From NCBI GenBank assembly GCA_034659435.1, contig JAYEHJ010000084.1:1-8987 (forward strand): DNA of 8,987 nucleotides, in the 5' to 3' direction. Position 1 is the stretch's first letter. Each line of letters begins with the position of its first letter. The DNA comes from JAGLYP01 sp034659435. Lineage in GTDB: Bacteria > Patescibacteriota > Patescibacteriia > Patescibacteriales > UBA12075. The position numbers were made by a program, and so were the translations under genes. Under the pieces are notes generated by a model, which did not search any database, was not told where the DNA came from, and saw only the letters and a program-made list of their open reading frames with translations. Below, in pieces: positions 1 to 5,975 of this stretch.

Positions 1-572
1 TTATCTTTTTCTTTTTTATTTGAATCAGGAAAAAATTTATCAGTGTCAACGGCAAAAGGCAATAAATGAAATTTTTGTTTGTTATTTTTATAAAAATTTT
101 TTAATTTGCTTCTTAATATATAATCTTCGCTGGCAAAAGTAATTTTATCAGTTGCTTTAAATAATAATTTAAATATTAATTTAGAAAAAATACTTAAAAT
201 TTTTGAAAAAAAAGACAAGCTGTTGGTATCCATGTGATAATGAATAATCAGCTTAAATCTTTTTTTAAAAAATATTTTTGCAAAATATACTATTTCAGAA
301 GCGCCAAAAAATGGATAATGCAAATGGACTATATCAAAATTTTTTAATTTAAAAAATAATTGCGGCAAAAAAGCGCCGTTTCCATATCTTAAAAACGGCT
401 TTAAATATTTTATTTTTATACCGTCTTTTTCTTCGAATTTTAAATTATTTTGCGCCGGAGTAAAAATCGTTATTTCATTATCAGATTCCATTAAAGACGC
501 GAAATCTTTCGCGGCATTTCCAATTCCTCCTTTGTATGGCGGATATACACAAACCACATGCGCGATTTTCAT
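1..572 (-). CDS. Glycosyltransferase family 4 (GT-B fold), partial: N-terminal about 190 residues
   Basis: This is the N-terminal half of a glycosyltransferase that runs off the left edge; no stop is seen. The protein starts MKIAHVVCVYPPYKGGIGNA, where the PPYKGGIG loop after the first strand is typical of the GT4 acceptor-side Rossmann domain. Further on are DIVHLHYPFFG (near residue 80), IIHYHMDT (near 110), and LPFAVDTDKFFP (near 175-187), which matches the conserved linker that ends the first domain in GT4 enzymes. The nucleotide-sugar domain with the E(x7)E motif lies outside the window, so donor and product cannot be named. Enzymes of this family transfer a sugar from an activated donor to a lipid or glycan acceptor on the cytoplasmic face of the membrane. 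The ATG overlaps the TGA of the upstream membrane protein by 4 nt (ATGA at 572-569), which argues for translational coupling and supports this start. No Shine-Dalgarno is visible. Confidence 0.88.
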   Translation of the reverse strand, partial: MKIAHVVCVYPPYKGGIGNAAKDFASLMESDNEITIFTPAQNNLKFEEKDGIKIKYLKPFLRYGNGAFLPQLFFKLKNFDIVHLHYPFFGASEIVYFAKIFFKKRFKLIIHYHMDTNSLSFFSKILSIFSKLIFKLLFKATDKITFASEDYILRSKLKNFYKNNKQKFHLLPFAVDTDKFFPDSNKKEKD

Positions 573-1183
573 TTTTTTCTAATTAAATATTTATGCCAAA
601 AATATTGCAATAAAAATATTGACAAAGCCTGAGCCTGATCAATTATATCTATTTTTTTAAAATAAAGCGCCGCTCCCAAAATAATAGCCGGCAAAAAAAA
701 CATAAAAATCCGATCTTTTATTCTATCATAATTAGTGGCATACATAAGCTGAAGAGATTCATCTCTTATTCTGAAAATATACAGATGGCGCGAAAAAGCA
801 AAAACTAAAAGTAAAAAGACCTGAAGACCGTCAATATTATCAATATATCCGCTAAAGAAAGGAATACCCAATATAACTGCTGTTTGCAAAAAAATAATAG
901 CTAAATTTTTTATTTTATCAGTCCTGATAAAATAAACTAGAATATCATCAAGTGAAATTCTGCCTATATTTTTTTTTATTTTATTTTTTTCAGCCTTAGC
1001 TTCATAAATAAAAAATAATCCAAAAACAGAAGAAACCGCGAAAAGCCCGGCAACATCCTGCGCCAGCCACATTCTGTTGCCTACGGCAAAATAGAAAAAA
1101 CAAAAAACCGATATTGCTATCACTAAAAGATTGGCTATGAAATCCATAACCATTTCATACGCTGTTGTCTTTTTTTTAAACAT
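569..1183 (-). CDS. Polytopic membrane protein of unknown function in a glycan operon
   Basis: I do not recognise a family for this 204-residue protein. Hydrophobic segments lie at about residues 15-35, 42-60, 92-112, 117-134, 159-176 and possibly 180-197, so it probably crosses the membrane five or six times. A lysine-rich loop near 63-73 (AEKNKIKKNIG) and a charged loop near 137-158 (FRIRDESLQLMYATNYDRIKD) are likely cytoplasmic, and the C-terminus ends in RKK. It sits 5 nt after the DUF2304 gene and overlaps the following GT4 gene by 4 nt, so it almost certainly belongs to the same transcript. The position suggests a role alongside lipid-linked sugar synthesis or transfer, but nothing in the sequence shows a catalytic motif. 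The only in-frame ATG giving the full first membrane segment is at 1183; there is no clear Shine-Dalgarno. Confidence 0.85.
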   Translation of the reverse strand: MFKKKTTAYEMVMDFIANLLVIAISVFCFFYFAVGNRMWLAQDVAGLFAVSSVFGLFFIYEAKAEKNKIKKNIGRISLDDILVYFIRTDKIKNLAIIFLQTAVILGIPFFSGYIDNIDGLQVFLLLVFAFSRHLYIFRIRDESLQLMYATNYDRIKDRIFMFFLPAIILGAALYFKKIDIIDQAQALSIFLLQYFWHKYLIRKK

Positions 1184-1188
1184 GGTGT

Positions 1189-1509
1189 TTATTTTTTAAT
1201 AGCGATTTCTCTGACAATTTTGGTTATTTCTCTGTCTATATTTTCAAGTTTTACGCGCAAGCGAAAAATTAAATAAAAAAGCGCTGCCACGCTTAAATAC
1301 AGCAGTACGTCTATTCCGGCCGCCGAAAAACCAAGGCTCGCGACTAAAATATCAATTTTTTTTATAAAAATAATTACCAGCGCGGATAAAAACCAAAAAA
1401 CAAGCCAAAAGAAAAATTCCATTCTGCCAACTTGCTTATTTTTTCTTTGCAAAAAAAGCTTGGTTAAAAAAAATATTATCATTAATAACGCTATTATTTG
1501 TTGAAACAT
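1189..1509 (-). CDS. DUF2304 family small membrane protein
   Basis: This 106-residue protein has three predicted membrane helices (about residues 2-20, 31-49 and 66-84) followed by a charged, coiled-coil-like tail (VKLENIDREITKIVREIA). The pattern of an E-x-x-FW at the start of helix 2, a short loop with LGFSAAGIDVLLYL leading into helix 3, and the tail ending in 'REIA' fits the DUF2304 family. Family members are commonly encoded next to GT2 polyprenyl- or dolichyl-phosphate sugar synthases in bacteria and archaea, and the same arrangement is seen here, with the GT2 gene only 4 nt upstream. A plausible role is a membrane partner of that enzyme, since the GT2 protein itself lacks a membrane segment; this is inference. 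Length is normal for the family and the gene appears intact. Confidence 0.88.
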   Translation of the reverse strand: MFQQIIALLMIIFFLTKLFLQRKNKQVGRMEFFFWLVFWFLSALVIIFIKKIDILVASLGFSAAGIDVLLYLSVAALFYLIFRLRVKLENIDREITKIVREIAIKK

Positions 1510-1513
1510 ATTT

Positions 1514-2212
1514 TTATTGCATAATTTTTGCTAAAAGCAAATCTTTAATTATTTGAATTCCTCCTTTTTTTCTTCCCTTGCCATAAAACAAACTTTGCCC
1601 ATACTCGTTATAAATAACAGTCATCGGCACCTCCTTGATTTGAAGCCCGTTAATATTAGCCTTATATAAAATTTCACTGCAATGCGCTGAACCGTCTTGT
1701 TTAATCACTATATTTTCCATTGCTTTGCGGTTAAACGCGCGAAATCCGCTTTGCGGATCTGTTAATTTTACACCCAGCAAAACATAATTTACCAAACGCG
1801 CGATTGGAAATAGAATATATTTTTTTGTCCATGGCATTTTCGGCACACCTCTAATAAAGCGCGACCCCAAAGAAATATCACACTCATTATCTAGTAAAGG
1901 TTTTAGCAGTCCTCTGATTTCATTCGCGAGAAATTGGCCATCCGCGTCAAAATGAACGGCTATTTCAGCTCCATTATCATAAGCGAATTGATTGCCTGTT
2001 TGAAGCGCCGCCCCCTGTCCGCGATTGATAACATGCCTTAAAACTATTACGTCGGATTCTTTCGCTTCTTCATAAGTTTTATCAGACGAACCATCATCAA
2101 CAACAACTATATTTTTAATTATTTTTTTAACATCTCTGATTGTTTTTTTAATTCTGCCTTGCTCATTATAAGACGGTATAACGCAAAATATTTTTTTATC
2201 ATCTAAGTTCAT
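1514..2212 (-). CDS. GT2 glycosyltransferase, dolichyl/polyprenyl-phosphate sugar synthase type
   Basis: This 232-residue single-domain GT-A enzyme probably moves a hexose from a nucleotide sugar to a polyprenyl phosphate at the cytoplasmic membrane face. The start is PSYNE (13-17), a hallmark of the family, followed by VVVDDGSSDKT (36-46) for nucleotide binding, the metal-binding DADGQ (89-93, DxD type), GSRF (116-119) and DPQSGFRAF (152-160), all in the order expected for DPM1-like GT2 proteins. There are no C-terminal membrane helices, so membrane attachment may come from the DUF2304 protein encoded 4 nt downstream. The ATG overlaps the TGA of the upstream SDR gene by 4 nt, and an AGAGG (2221-2217) lies 4 nt before the ATG inside that gene; both support this start. 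The sugar and lipid specificity cannot be read from the sequence. Confidence 0.92.
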   Translation of the reverse strand: MNLDDKKIFCVIPSYNEQGRIKKTIRDVKKIIKNIVVVDDGSSDKTYEEAKESDVIVLRHVINRGQGAALQTGNQFAYDNGAEIAVHFDADGQFLANEIRGLLKPLLDNECDISLGSRFIRGVPKMPWTKKYILFPIARLVNYVLLGVKLTDPQSGFRAFNRKAMENIVIKQDGSAHCSEILYKANINGLQIKEVPMTVIYNEYGQSLFYGKGRKKGGIQIIKDLLLAKIMQ

Positions 2213-3228
2213 ATTGCCTCTTTAACGCTTTTCAGCCCTTTGCTTGCTCTAAGTTCATAAATTGTTTTTTCCAATCCTTTATCAAGAAAAATCACGGGCA
2301 TCCAGCCTAATTCATTTCTGGCTCTTGAAATATCCGGCATGCATAAAGGCTTCATAAAAACAAGAGGCTCTTTATATTCTATTTTTAAATTTTTATTAAT
2401 AGATTTGATTATTTTATCAGCTAAATCAGTTAAATTTATTGCCACATCCGAACCGATATTAATCGGTGTTTCAATATTAGATTCCATTAATTTCATTATC
2501 GCGTCAATACAATCGCTAATATAGCAAAAAGATGAGCTAAAATTTTTATCACCGTATATAATCAAATCCTTTTTGTCCAGCGCGTTGCTTATAAAATCCG
2601 GTATCATTTGTCCGTCGTTGATTTTCATTCGCGGACCGTAAACCCTGAAAAGCCTGATTATTTTTGAGTTAAGATTATAAAAATTTTTATAATTCATAAT
2701 CATGCTTTCCGCGAATCTTTTGCCTTCATCGTATGCGCTTCTATCCGACAAAATATCAACCGTTCCTGAGTCGCTTTCTCTGTATTTTTTGCCGTGAGGA
2801 TTTAATCCGTAAATCACCGATGACGAAATATGCAGAAATTTAGCTTTAAAATCCATGGCTAAATCCAGCGTATTTTTTATTCCATAAGAATTTGCAAGCA
2901 AAATCTTAATGCGATTATTTTTAAAATCTTTAGGAGACATCGGACAAGCTAAATTATAAATTTCCTGGATGCCTTGAAATTCAATTTTAAATTTTTGCAA
3001 TTCCGGAATTTTTTTTAAATCAATAGGCTCTGTGATATCATGGCGAATAAATTCAAAATTCGGCTCGGCTAAAAGATGATCAATATTTTTTTCATCGCCG
3101 GTTGAAAAATTATCCAGACAAATCACTTTGGAAGTTTTTATTAATTCATCGCATAAATGAGAACCGATAAATCCTGCTCCGCCGACTATTAAAACATTTT
3201 TTTGTTCAAATATTACTTTTCTTGGCAT
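2209..3228 (-). CDS. NAD-dependent epimerase/dehydratase, UDP-glucuronate decarboxylase (UDP-xylose synthase)-like
   Basis: This 339-residue extended short-chain dehydrogenase/reductase likely modifies a nucleotide sugar in the cytoplasm to supply the neighbouring glycosyltransferases. The Rossmann loop GGAGFIG is at 16-22 with LDN at 38-40 for the adenosine ribose. The substrate-side motif ACPMSP (94-99) resembles the ACPASP of UDP-xylose synthases, and the active site is YDEGK (166-170), again the UXS form of the YxxxK pair, followed by RVYGPRM (195-201), NDGQMIPDFI and a SFCYISD segment (233-239). The loop usually found after the ACPASP motif is not conserved, so the exact reaction (decarboxylation to UDP-xylose, or a related 4-keto or epimerase reaction) is uncertain. 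The gene begins 6 nt after the protease gene and overlaps the GT2 gene by 4 nt. No Shine-Dalgarno precedes its ATG. It looks intact. Confidence 0.9.
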   Translation of the reverse strand: MPRKVIFEQKNVLIVGGAGFIGSHLCDELIKTSKVICLDNFSTGDEKNIDHLLAEPNFEFIRHDITEPIDLKKIPELQKFKIEFQGIQEIYNLACPMSPKDFKNNRIKILLANSYGIKNTLDLAMDFKAKFLHISSSVIYGLNPHGKKYRESDSGTVDILSDRSAYDEGKRFAESMIMNYKNFYNLNSKIIRLFRVYGPRMKINDGQMIPDFISNALDKKDLIIYGDKNFSSSFCYISDCIDAIMKLMESNIETPINIGSDVAINLTDLADKIIKSINKNLKIEYKEPLVFMKPLCMPDISRARNELGWMPVIFLDKGLEKTIYELRASKGLKSVKEAI

Positions 3229-3234
3229 ATTATT

Positions 3235-5169
3235 TTAAAATTTAAATCCTCCAACATTAACTCCGTTGGAAAAAAATTTGTCAAACGCGTAAAATGAGTA
3301 TTTTAATTTATTATTACTGTTAAATACCCTGACATGCGGAGCTCCGCCGGGTCCTGCGCCGGTGATAATATCGTCTATGCTGTCGTTATCAATATCAATT
3401 ACCGCCAGAGACACGCCACCATGAAAATTTTTGTTATAAGCGAAAAAATGATTAATCAATTTTCCATTATAATTAAAAATTTTTACATGCGATCCGCCAC
3501 TGCTTTTTGGCGCTGTAACAATTTTAACTCCGGCGCCGCGGCTGCCGCCATTAAATCTTCCTGCTGCCACGTTAATTCCTCCGCGGAAATTTTTATCATA
3601 AGCGAAAAATTGTCCTTTAACCGCTCCGTTTAAAGCGAAAATCCTGACATGCGGACCGCCTCCGTTTCCGGCGCCTGTTATAATCTCGGCGATACCGTCG
3701 CCGTCAACATCGCCTGCCGCCACATTGACTCCTCCGTGGAAGTTTTTACTATACGCGAAAAATTCACCTTCTTTATTGCCTTTTTTATCGGCGATTACAT
3801 AAGTTGACGCGGCGTTTTTTTGAGGCGCAAAAATAATTTTCGCGCTTTTCGCGTAAAGGCTGTTTTTTACGTAAACAACGGAAGAATTAACGTTTAATCT
3901 TCCCATTCCCATCTGTCCTAAAAAATCTTGATTTAAACGATTAATATTATCGCTATTATTAACAATAGCCGCGATAATTTCATTACGATTAAAACCTGGA
4001 GCTGTTGCCGACACCAATGAAACAGCCGCGCTAACCATTGGGGCCGCCATGGATGTTCCTGACCAATAACCGTCGTAATATTTATTATAACCATATTCAA
4101 CATTGCTTTTTTCAGGATTATAAACGGATGTGCTGAATATGCTTACTCCCGGCGCTGACACATCAACACATTTAAATCCATAACTGGAAAAATTGGCTTT
4201 TTGGTCAAGCGCGTCAGTCGCGGCTACGCCGATTACCATATTTTCGCCCAAATTTCCATCATGGCAGACAGGATACATCGGTGTTTCATCCAAAAAATAT
4301 CCATCACCGTCATTCTGTTCATTGCCTGCCGCCGCCACTATTACCACCCCCGCGTTGTAAGCCCTTCTAATCGCTCTTTCAAGCGCTTGGCTGCTACCAA
4401 ATCCGACAAAACTAAAATTTATTATATCAGCTCCGTTAGCGACGGCGTAATCAACCGCTTTAACAACATTATTAGTATCCCCTTCGCCCTTTCCGTCTAA
4501 AACCCTTAAAGGCATAATTCGCGCGCGCCATGTTACTCCGCTTACTCCGCTTGCGTTGTTTCCCGAAGCGGCCGCCACTCCGGCCACAATTGTGCCATGC
4601 AATATGCCGGCTGAAGTATATCCTTCTTCAAATTTAGGATTTGGGTCGGGCGTATTAGCTACAAAATCCCATCCGTTTATATCATCAATAAATCCGTTAT
4701 TATCATCATCAATATTATTATCCGGTATTTCTTTATCATTTATCCAAATATTTTCTTTAAGATCAGGATGATTAATCTGTACTCCTGAATCTATAATCGC
4801 GATTATTTTATCATTGCTTTCCCGCGTAGTATTCCAAGCATCCACAGCCTTGATTTTTTGCAAATACCATTGATTGCCGTAATAAGTATCAGAAGGAATA
4901 ATCGCGGCCTTATAAGAATAATTAGGCTCAACAAAATCTATATTATTGTTATTTTCTAAATTTAATATAAATTGCTCAATATTAACCTCATCCGGAATAT
5001 TAACAGTTTCTATTTTATCATTATTCTTATATTTAACCAATGCTTGCCGATTTTTTACAAAATTTTTTTCAGACGCGAGAATATTTGAATTTTTTATATT
5101 AAAAAAAAACATTAAACTCGCCAATATGCCCAAAAATAAAACAAAAAAAGATGTTAATTTATTCTTCAT
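3235..5169 (-). CDS. Secreted subtilisin-like (S8) serine protease with C-terminal FG-GAP/VCBS-like repeats
   Basis: This 644-residue protein is a predicted exported endopeptidase. Residues 1-32 form a signal peptide (KNK followed by a long hydrophobic core). Residues about 42-85 look like the short propeptide of fervidolysin-like subtilases, with IDFVEPNYSY before the mature part. The catalytic set is complete: Asp127 in IIDSGV, His191 in HGTIVAG, oxyanion Asn283 in AAGNE and Ser373 in GTSMAAP. An Asp/Asn-rich insert near 149-165 (DNNIDDDNNGFIDD) could bind calcium. From about 465 to the end there are three full and one short repeat with the pattern FFAY-x-KNF-x-GGVNVAAGD, IITGAG and GGPHVRIF, the FG-GAP/VCBS type expected to fold as propeller blades. 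No sorting signal, membrane anchor or dockerin is seen at the C-terminus. It is the first gene of a six-gene run leading into glycan enzymes. The ATG at 5169 is supported by the signal peptide that begins there. Confidence 0.95.
   Translation of the reverse strand: MKNKLTSFFVLFLGILASLMFFFNIKNSNILASEKNFVKNRQALVKYKNNDKIETVNIPDEVNIEQFILNLENNNNIDFVEPNYSYKAAIIPSDTYYGNQWYLQKIKAVDAWNTTRESNDKIIAIIDSGVQINHPDLKENIWINDKEIPDNNIDDDNNGFIDDINGWDFVANTPDPNPKFEEGYTSAGILHGTIVAGVAAASGNNASGVSGVTWRARIMPLRVLDGKGEGDTNNVVKAVDYAVANGADIINFSFVGFGSSQALERAIRRAYNAGVVIVAAAGNEQNDGDGYFLDETPMYPVCHDGNLGENMVIGVAATDALDQKANFSSYGFKCVDVSAPGVSIFSTSVYNPEKSNVEYGYNKYYDGYWSGTSMAAPMVSAAVSLVSATAPGFNRNEIIAAIVNNSDNINRLNQDFLGQMGMGRLNVNSSVVYVKNSLYAKSAKIIFAPQKNAASTYVIADKKGNKEGEFFAYSKNFHGGVNVAAGDVDGDGIAEIITGAGNGGGPHVRIFALNGAVKGQFFAYDKNFRGGINVAAGRFNGGSRGAGVKIVTAPKSSGGSHVKIFNYNGKLINHFFAYNKNFHGGVSLAVIDIDNDSIDDIITGAGPGGAPHVRVFNSNNKLKYSFYAFDKFFSNGVNVGGFKF
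3238..3777 (-). repeat. Protein-level FG-GAP-like tandem repeats at the C-terminus of the S8 protease
   Basis: Four units are seen at about residues 465-511, 515-565, 569-616 and 620-644 of the protease. Units 1 and 3 keep an Asp-rich calcium-type loop (DVDGDG at 487-492; DIDNDS at 592-597). Unit 2 has replaced it with RFNGGSRGAG, and unit 4 stops after GVNVGGF, so it may supply a closing strand. The units are diverged at the DNA level and are not a recent duplication. Confidence 0.85.
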
Positions 5170-5178
5170 AACATCTTT

Positions 5179-5208
5179 ATTATAACATAGAATTGCTTTA
5201 AATTACAA
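5179..5208 (-). promoter_or_regulatory. Candidate promoter of the protease-glycan operon (extended -10)
   Basis: On the minus strand TTGTAA (5208-5203) is followed after 18 nt by TATAAT (5184-5179), preceded by TG one base away (TGTTATAAT), an extended -10. The expected transcription start is about 5171-5173, only 2-4 nt before the ATG at 5169. The match is good, but the DNA is AT-rich, so chance occurrence is possible. No Shine-Dalgarno lies between the -10 box and the ATG other than a weak AAAG. Confidence 0.5.
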
Positions 5209-5223
5209 ATTTTTGCGCTCGTT

Positions 5224-5241
5224 AATGTCACACTTGACATT
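5224..5241. promoter_or_regulatory. 18-bp dyad, possible operator between divergent promoter-like sites
   Basis: AATGTCA-CACT-TGACATT is a perfect inverted repeat with 7-bp arms and a 4-nt centre. It overlaps the TTGACA (5234-5239) of the plus-strand promoter-like site and lies about 50-70 nt upstream of the predicted start of the protease operon. The shape fits a dimeric regulator site; a hairpin or a mobile-element end is the alternative. Confidence 0.35.
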
Positions 5242-5259
5242 CGGCGGCAGTCCTATAAT
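5234..5259 (+). promoter_or_regulatory. Plus-strand promoter-like site with short spacer
   Basis: A perfect TTGACA (5234-5239) and a perfect TATAAT (5254-5259) face the hairpin region. The spacer is only 14 nt, well short of the usual 16-18, so activity as an ordinary sigma-70 promoter is doubtful unless the dyad-binding factor or a different sigma factor compensates. A transcript from here would start near 5266 and run through the three hairpins, antisense to the 3' end of the GIY-YIG gene. Confidence 0.3.
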
Positions 5260-5266
5260 ATCTTAA

Positions 5267-5307
5267 ATGCAAAAAAATAATAAAAAGCTATTCATAGTTT
5301 TTTGCAT
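5267..5307. repeat. 10-bp inverted repeat with nested mini-hairpin
   Basis: ATGCAAAAAA (5267-5276) is the exact reverse complement of TTTTTTGCAT (5298-5307), with a 21-nt loop. The loop ends in CTAT-TC-ATAG (5288-5297), a 4-bp stem with the same TC centre as two of the larger hairpins downstream. It may be the first stem of a structured RNA made from the plus strand. Confidence 0.45.
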
Positions 5308-5354
5308 CGCCATCGACCAACCATGAATGACTGGGCTAATTTGATAAATTTTTA

Positions 5355-5372
5355 AGCCCGATAAATCGGGCT
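5355..5372. repeat. Compact hairpin 1 of a tandem set (REP-like)
   Basis: AGCCCGAT-AA-ATCGGGCT is a perfect 8-bp inverted repeat with a 2-nt centre. It has no T-run on either side, so it is unlikely to be an intrinsic terminator. It is one of three GC-rich tight hairpins within 93 bp, an arrangement typical of REP/BIME-type repeats; the family assignment is inference. Confidence 0.6.
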
Positions 5373-5396
5373 ATACGCAAAAACGTTAATTAATTT

Positions 5397-5414
5397 ATCC
5401 CGTTTCAACGGGAT
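5397..5414. repeat. Compact hairpin 2 of a tandem set (REP-like)
   Basis: ATCCCGTT-TC-AACGGGAT is a perfect 8-bp inverted repeat with a 2-nt centre, 24 nt after hairpin 1 and 11 nt before hairpin 3. The sequence is not homologous to its two neighbours, although the size and geometry are nearly the same. Confidence 0.6.
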
Positions 5415-5415
5415 T

Positions 5416-5447
5416 AAAAAATATAGCCTAGGCATTCATGCCTAGGC
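5416..5447 (-). terminator. Compact hairpin 3, possible terminator after the murB-GIY-YIG genes
   Basis: GCCTAGGCAT (5426-5435) and ATGCCTAGGC (5438-5447) form a perfect 10-bp stem with a TC centre. On the minus strand the stem is followed at once by TATATTTTTT (5425-5416), so it could end transcription coming from the GIY-YIG gene, whose stop codon is about 180 nt upstream. The stem is also the third of a tandem hairpin set, so a REP-like origin with terminator activity as a side effect is equally possible. Confidence 0.45.
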
Positions 5448-5481
5448 GGTGGTTGTAAGGATTATTTTAAAAAATTATTTA

Positions 5482-5517
5482 AACAAATAAAAAAATCTAA
5501 ATTTTTTTTATTTTGTT
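5482..5517. repeat. AT-rich imperfect inverted repeat
   Basis: AACAAATAAAAAAAT (5482-5496) and ATTTTTTTTATTTTGTT (5501-5517) are near reverse complements with two extra bases in the right arm. With nearly all A-T pairs this could be a weak terminator for the minus-strand gene or simply low-complexity DNA. Confidence 0.3.
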
Positions 5518-5625
5518 AAAAAATCTATTAATTTTATATGTTTAATCCCTTGATAAGAATTTACTATTGAATCCATGGAAACAACTAATTTTTCCAATAA
5601 AAAAATATTGCGAATTTCAAATTTT

Positions 5626-5946
5626 TCAAAACCAACTTTTTGTTTTTCTCCGAGAACTTTTATATTTTCTTGCCCCTGACTTCGCTAATCTTTGTTTTGC
5701 TGATGGAGACATTTTTTTAATTGTTTTTTCGGCTTTAAAACGATTATTAGAAAAAATGCTTCCCAAAAGTTCAACTCGTTTTCCTCTTCCGGTATATGTT
5801 TTAGAATTTGATTTTTTAACTTCATTTATATGTTCCCCAAACCTTTTAAATACACTCCTCTTGGTTTGTCCTGTATATAATTTACTCTCACCATTTTTTC
5901 TTGTACTTTTAAGAATGTAAACTTTACCTTTTTTTGTATTTTTCAT
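5626..5946 (-). CDS. Small GIY-YIG domain protein (UPF0213/YhbQ-like)
   Basis: This 106-residue protein carries a GIY-YIG nuclease-type domain. Residues 9-11 (VYI) and 24-26 (YTG) replace the GIY and YIG signature; variants of this kind are usual in the YhbQ/UPF0213 branch. Arg35 and His39 in KRFGEH, and Glu73 in AEKTIKKMS, fall where that branch keeps its catalytic Arg, His and metal-binding Glu. The C-terminal 25 residues are strongly basic (ending SSRRKTKSWF), which would favour nucleic-acid binding. Solo proteins of this type are common and mostly uncharacterised; some GIY-YIG proteins cut or repair DNA, but the substrate here is unknown. The gene starts 29 nt after the murB stop with no clear Shine-Dalgarno and may be read through from murB. 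A hairpin with a T-run lies about 180 nt beyond its stop. Confidence 0.85.
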   Translation of the reverse strand: MKNTKKGKVYILKSTRKNGESKLYTGQTKRSVFKRFGEHINEVKKSNSKTYTGRGKRVELLGSIFSNNRFKAEKTIKKMSPSAKQRLAKSGARKYKSSRRKTKSWF

Positions 5947-5975
5947 ATTGTTGATTTTTTATCTACAATTCATCT

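Larger units (their letters stand above)
5170..5625. other. Gene-free stretch of 456 bp with promoter-like sites and multiple hairpins
   Basis: This gap lies between the GIY-YIG gene and the protease gene. From low to high coordinate it holds the protease promoter candidate, an 18-bp dyad (5224-5241) overlapping a plus-strand promoter-like site (5234-5259), a 10-bp A/T inverted repeat (5267-5307), three tight hairpins (5355-5372, 5397-5414, 5426-5447), and an AT-rich tract (5461-5600) with an imperfect A/T inverted repeat. No convincing gene is visible; two tiny plus-strand frames (19 and 10 codons, 5267-5355) are discussed in the findings. No tRNA or rRNA is recognised. Confidence 0.8.

Noticed and set aside
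4201..4500. Open frames of 60-209 codons on the plus strand opposite the protease, murB, acs and GIY-YIG genes
   Set aside because: Each lies antisense to a gene with clear family motifs, has no recognisable domain and no ribosome binding site; they are shadows of the minus-strand codons.
5397..5414. Hairpin 2 as an intrinsic terminator
   Set aside because: Neither strand has a T-run directly after the stem (TAAAAAAT on plus, AAATTAATT on minus).
5355..5447. CRISPR-like array
   Set aside because: The three hairpins differ in sequence and spacing; there is no repeated direct unit and no cas gene.
5318..5455. Multi-branched fold that resembles a tRNA cloverleaf
   Set aside because: It spans 138 nt, the stems have 2-nt centres rather than 7-nt loops, and no TTC-containing T-arm or A/B-box pattern is present.
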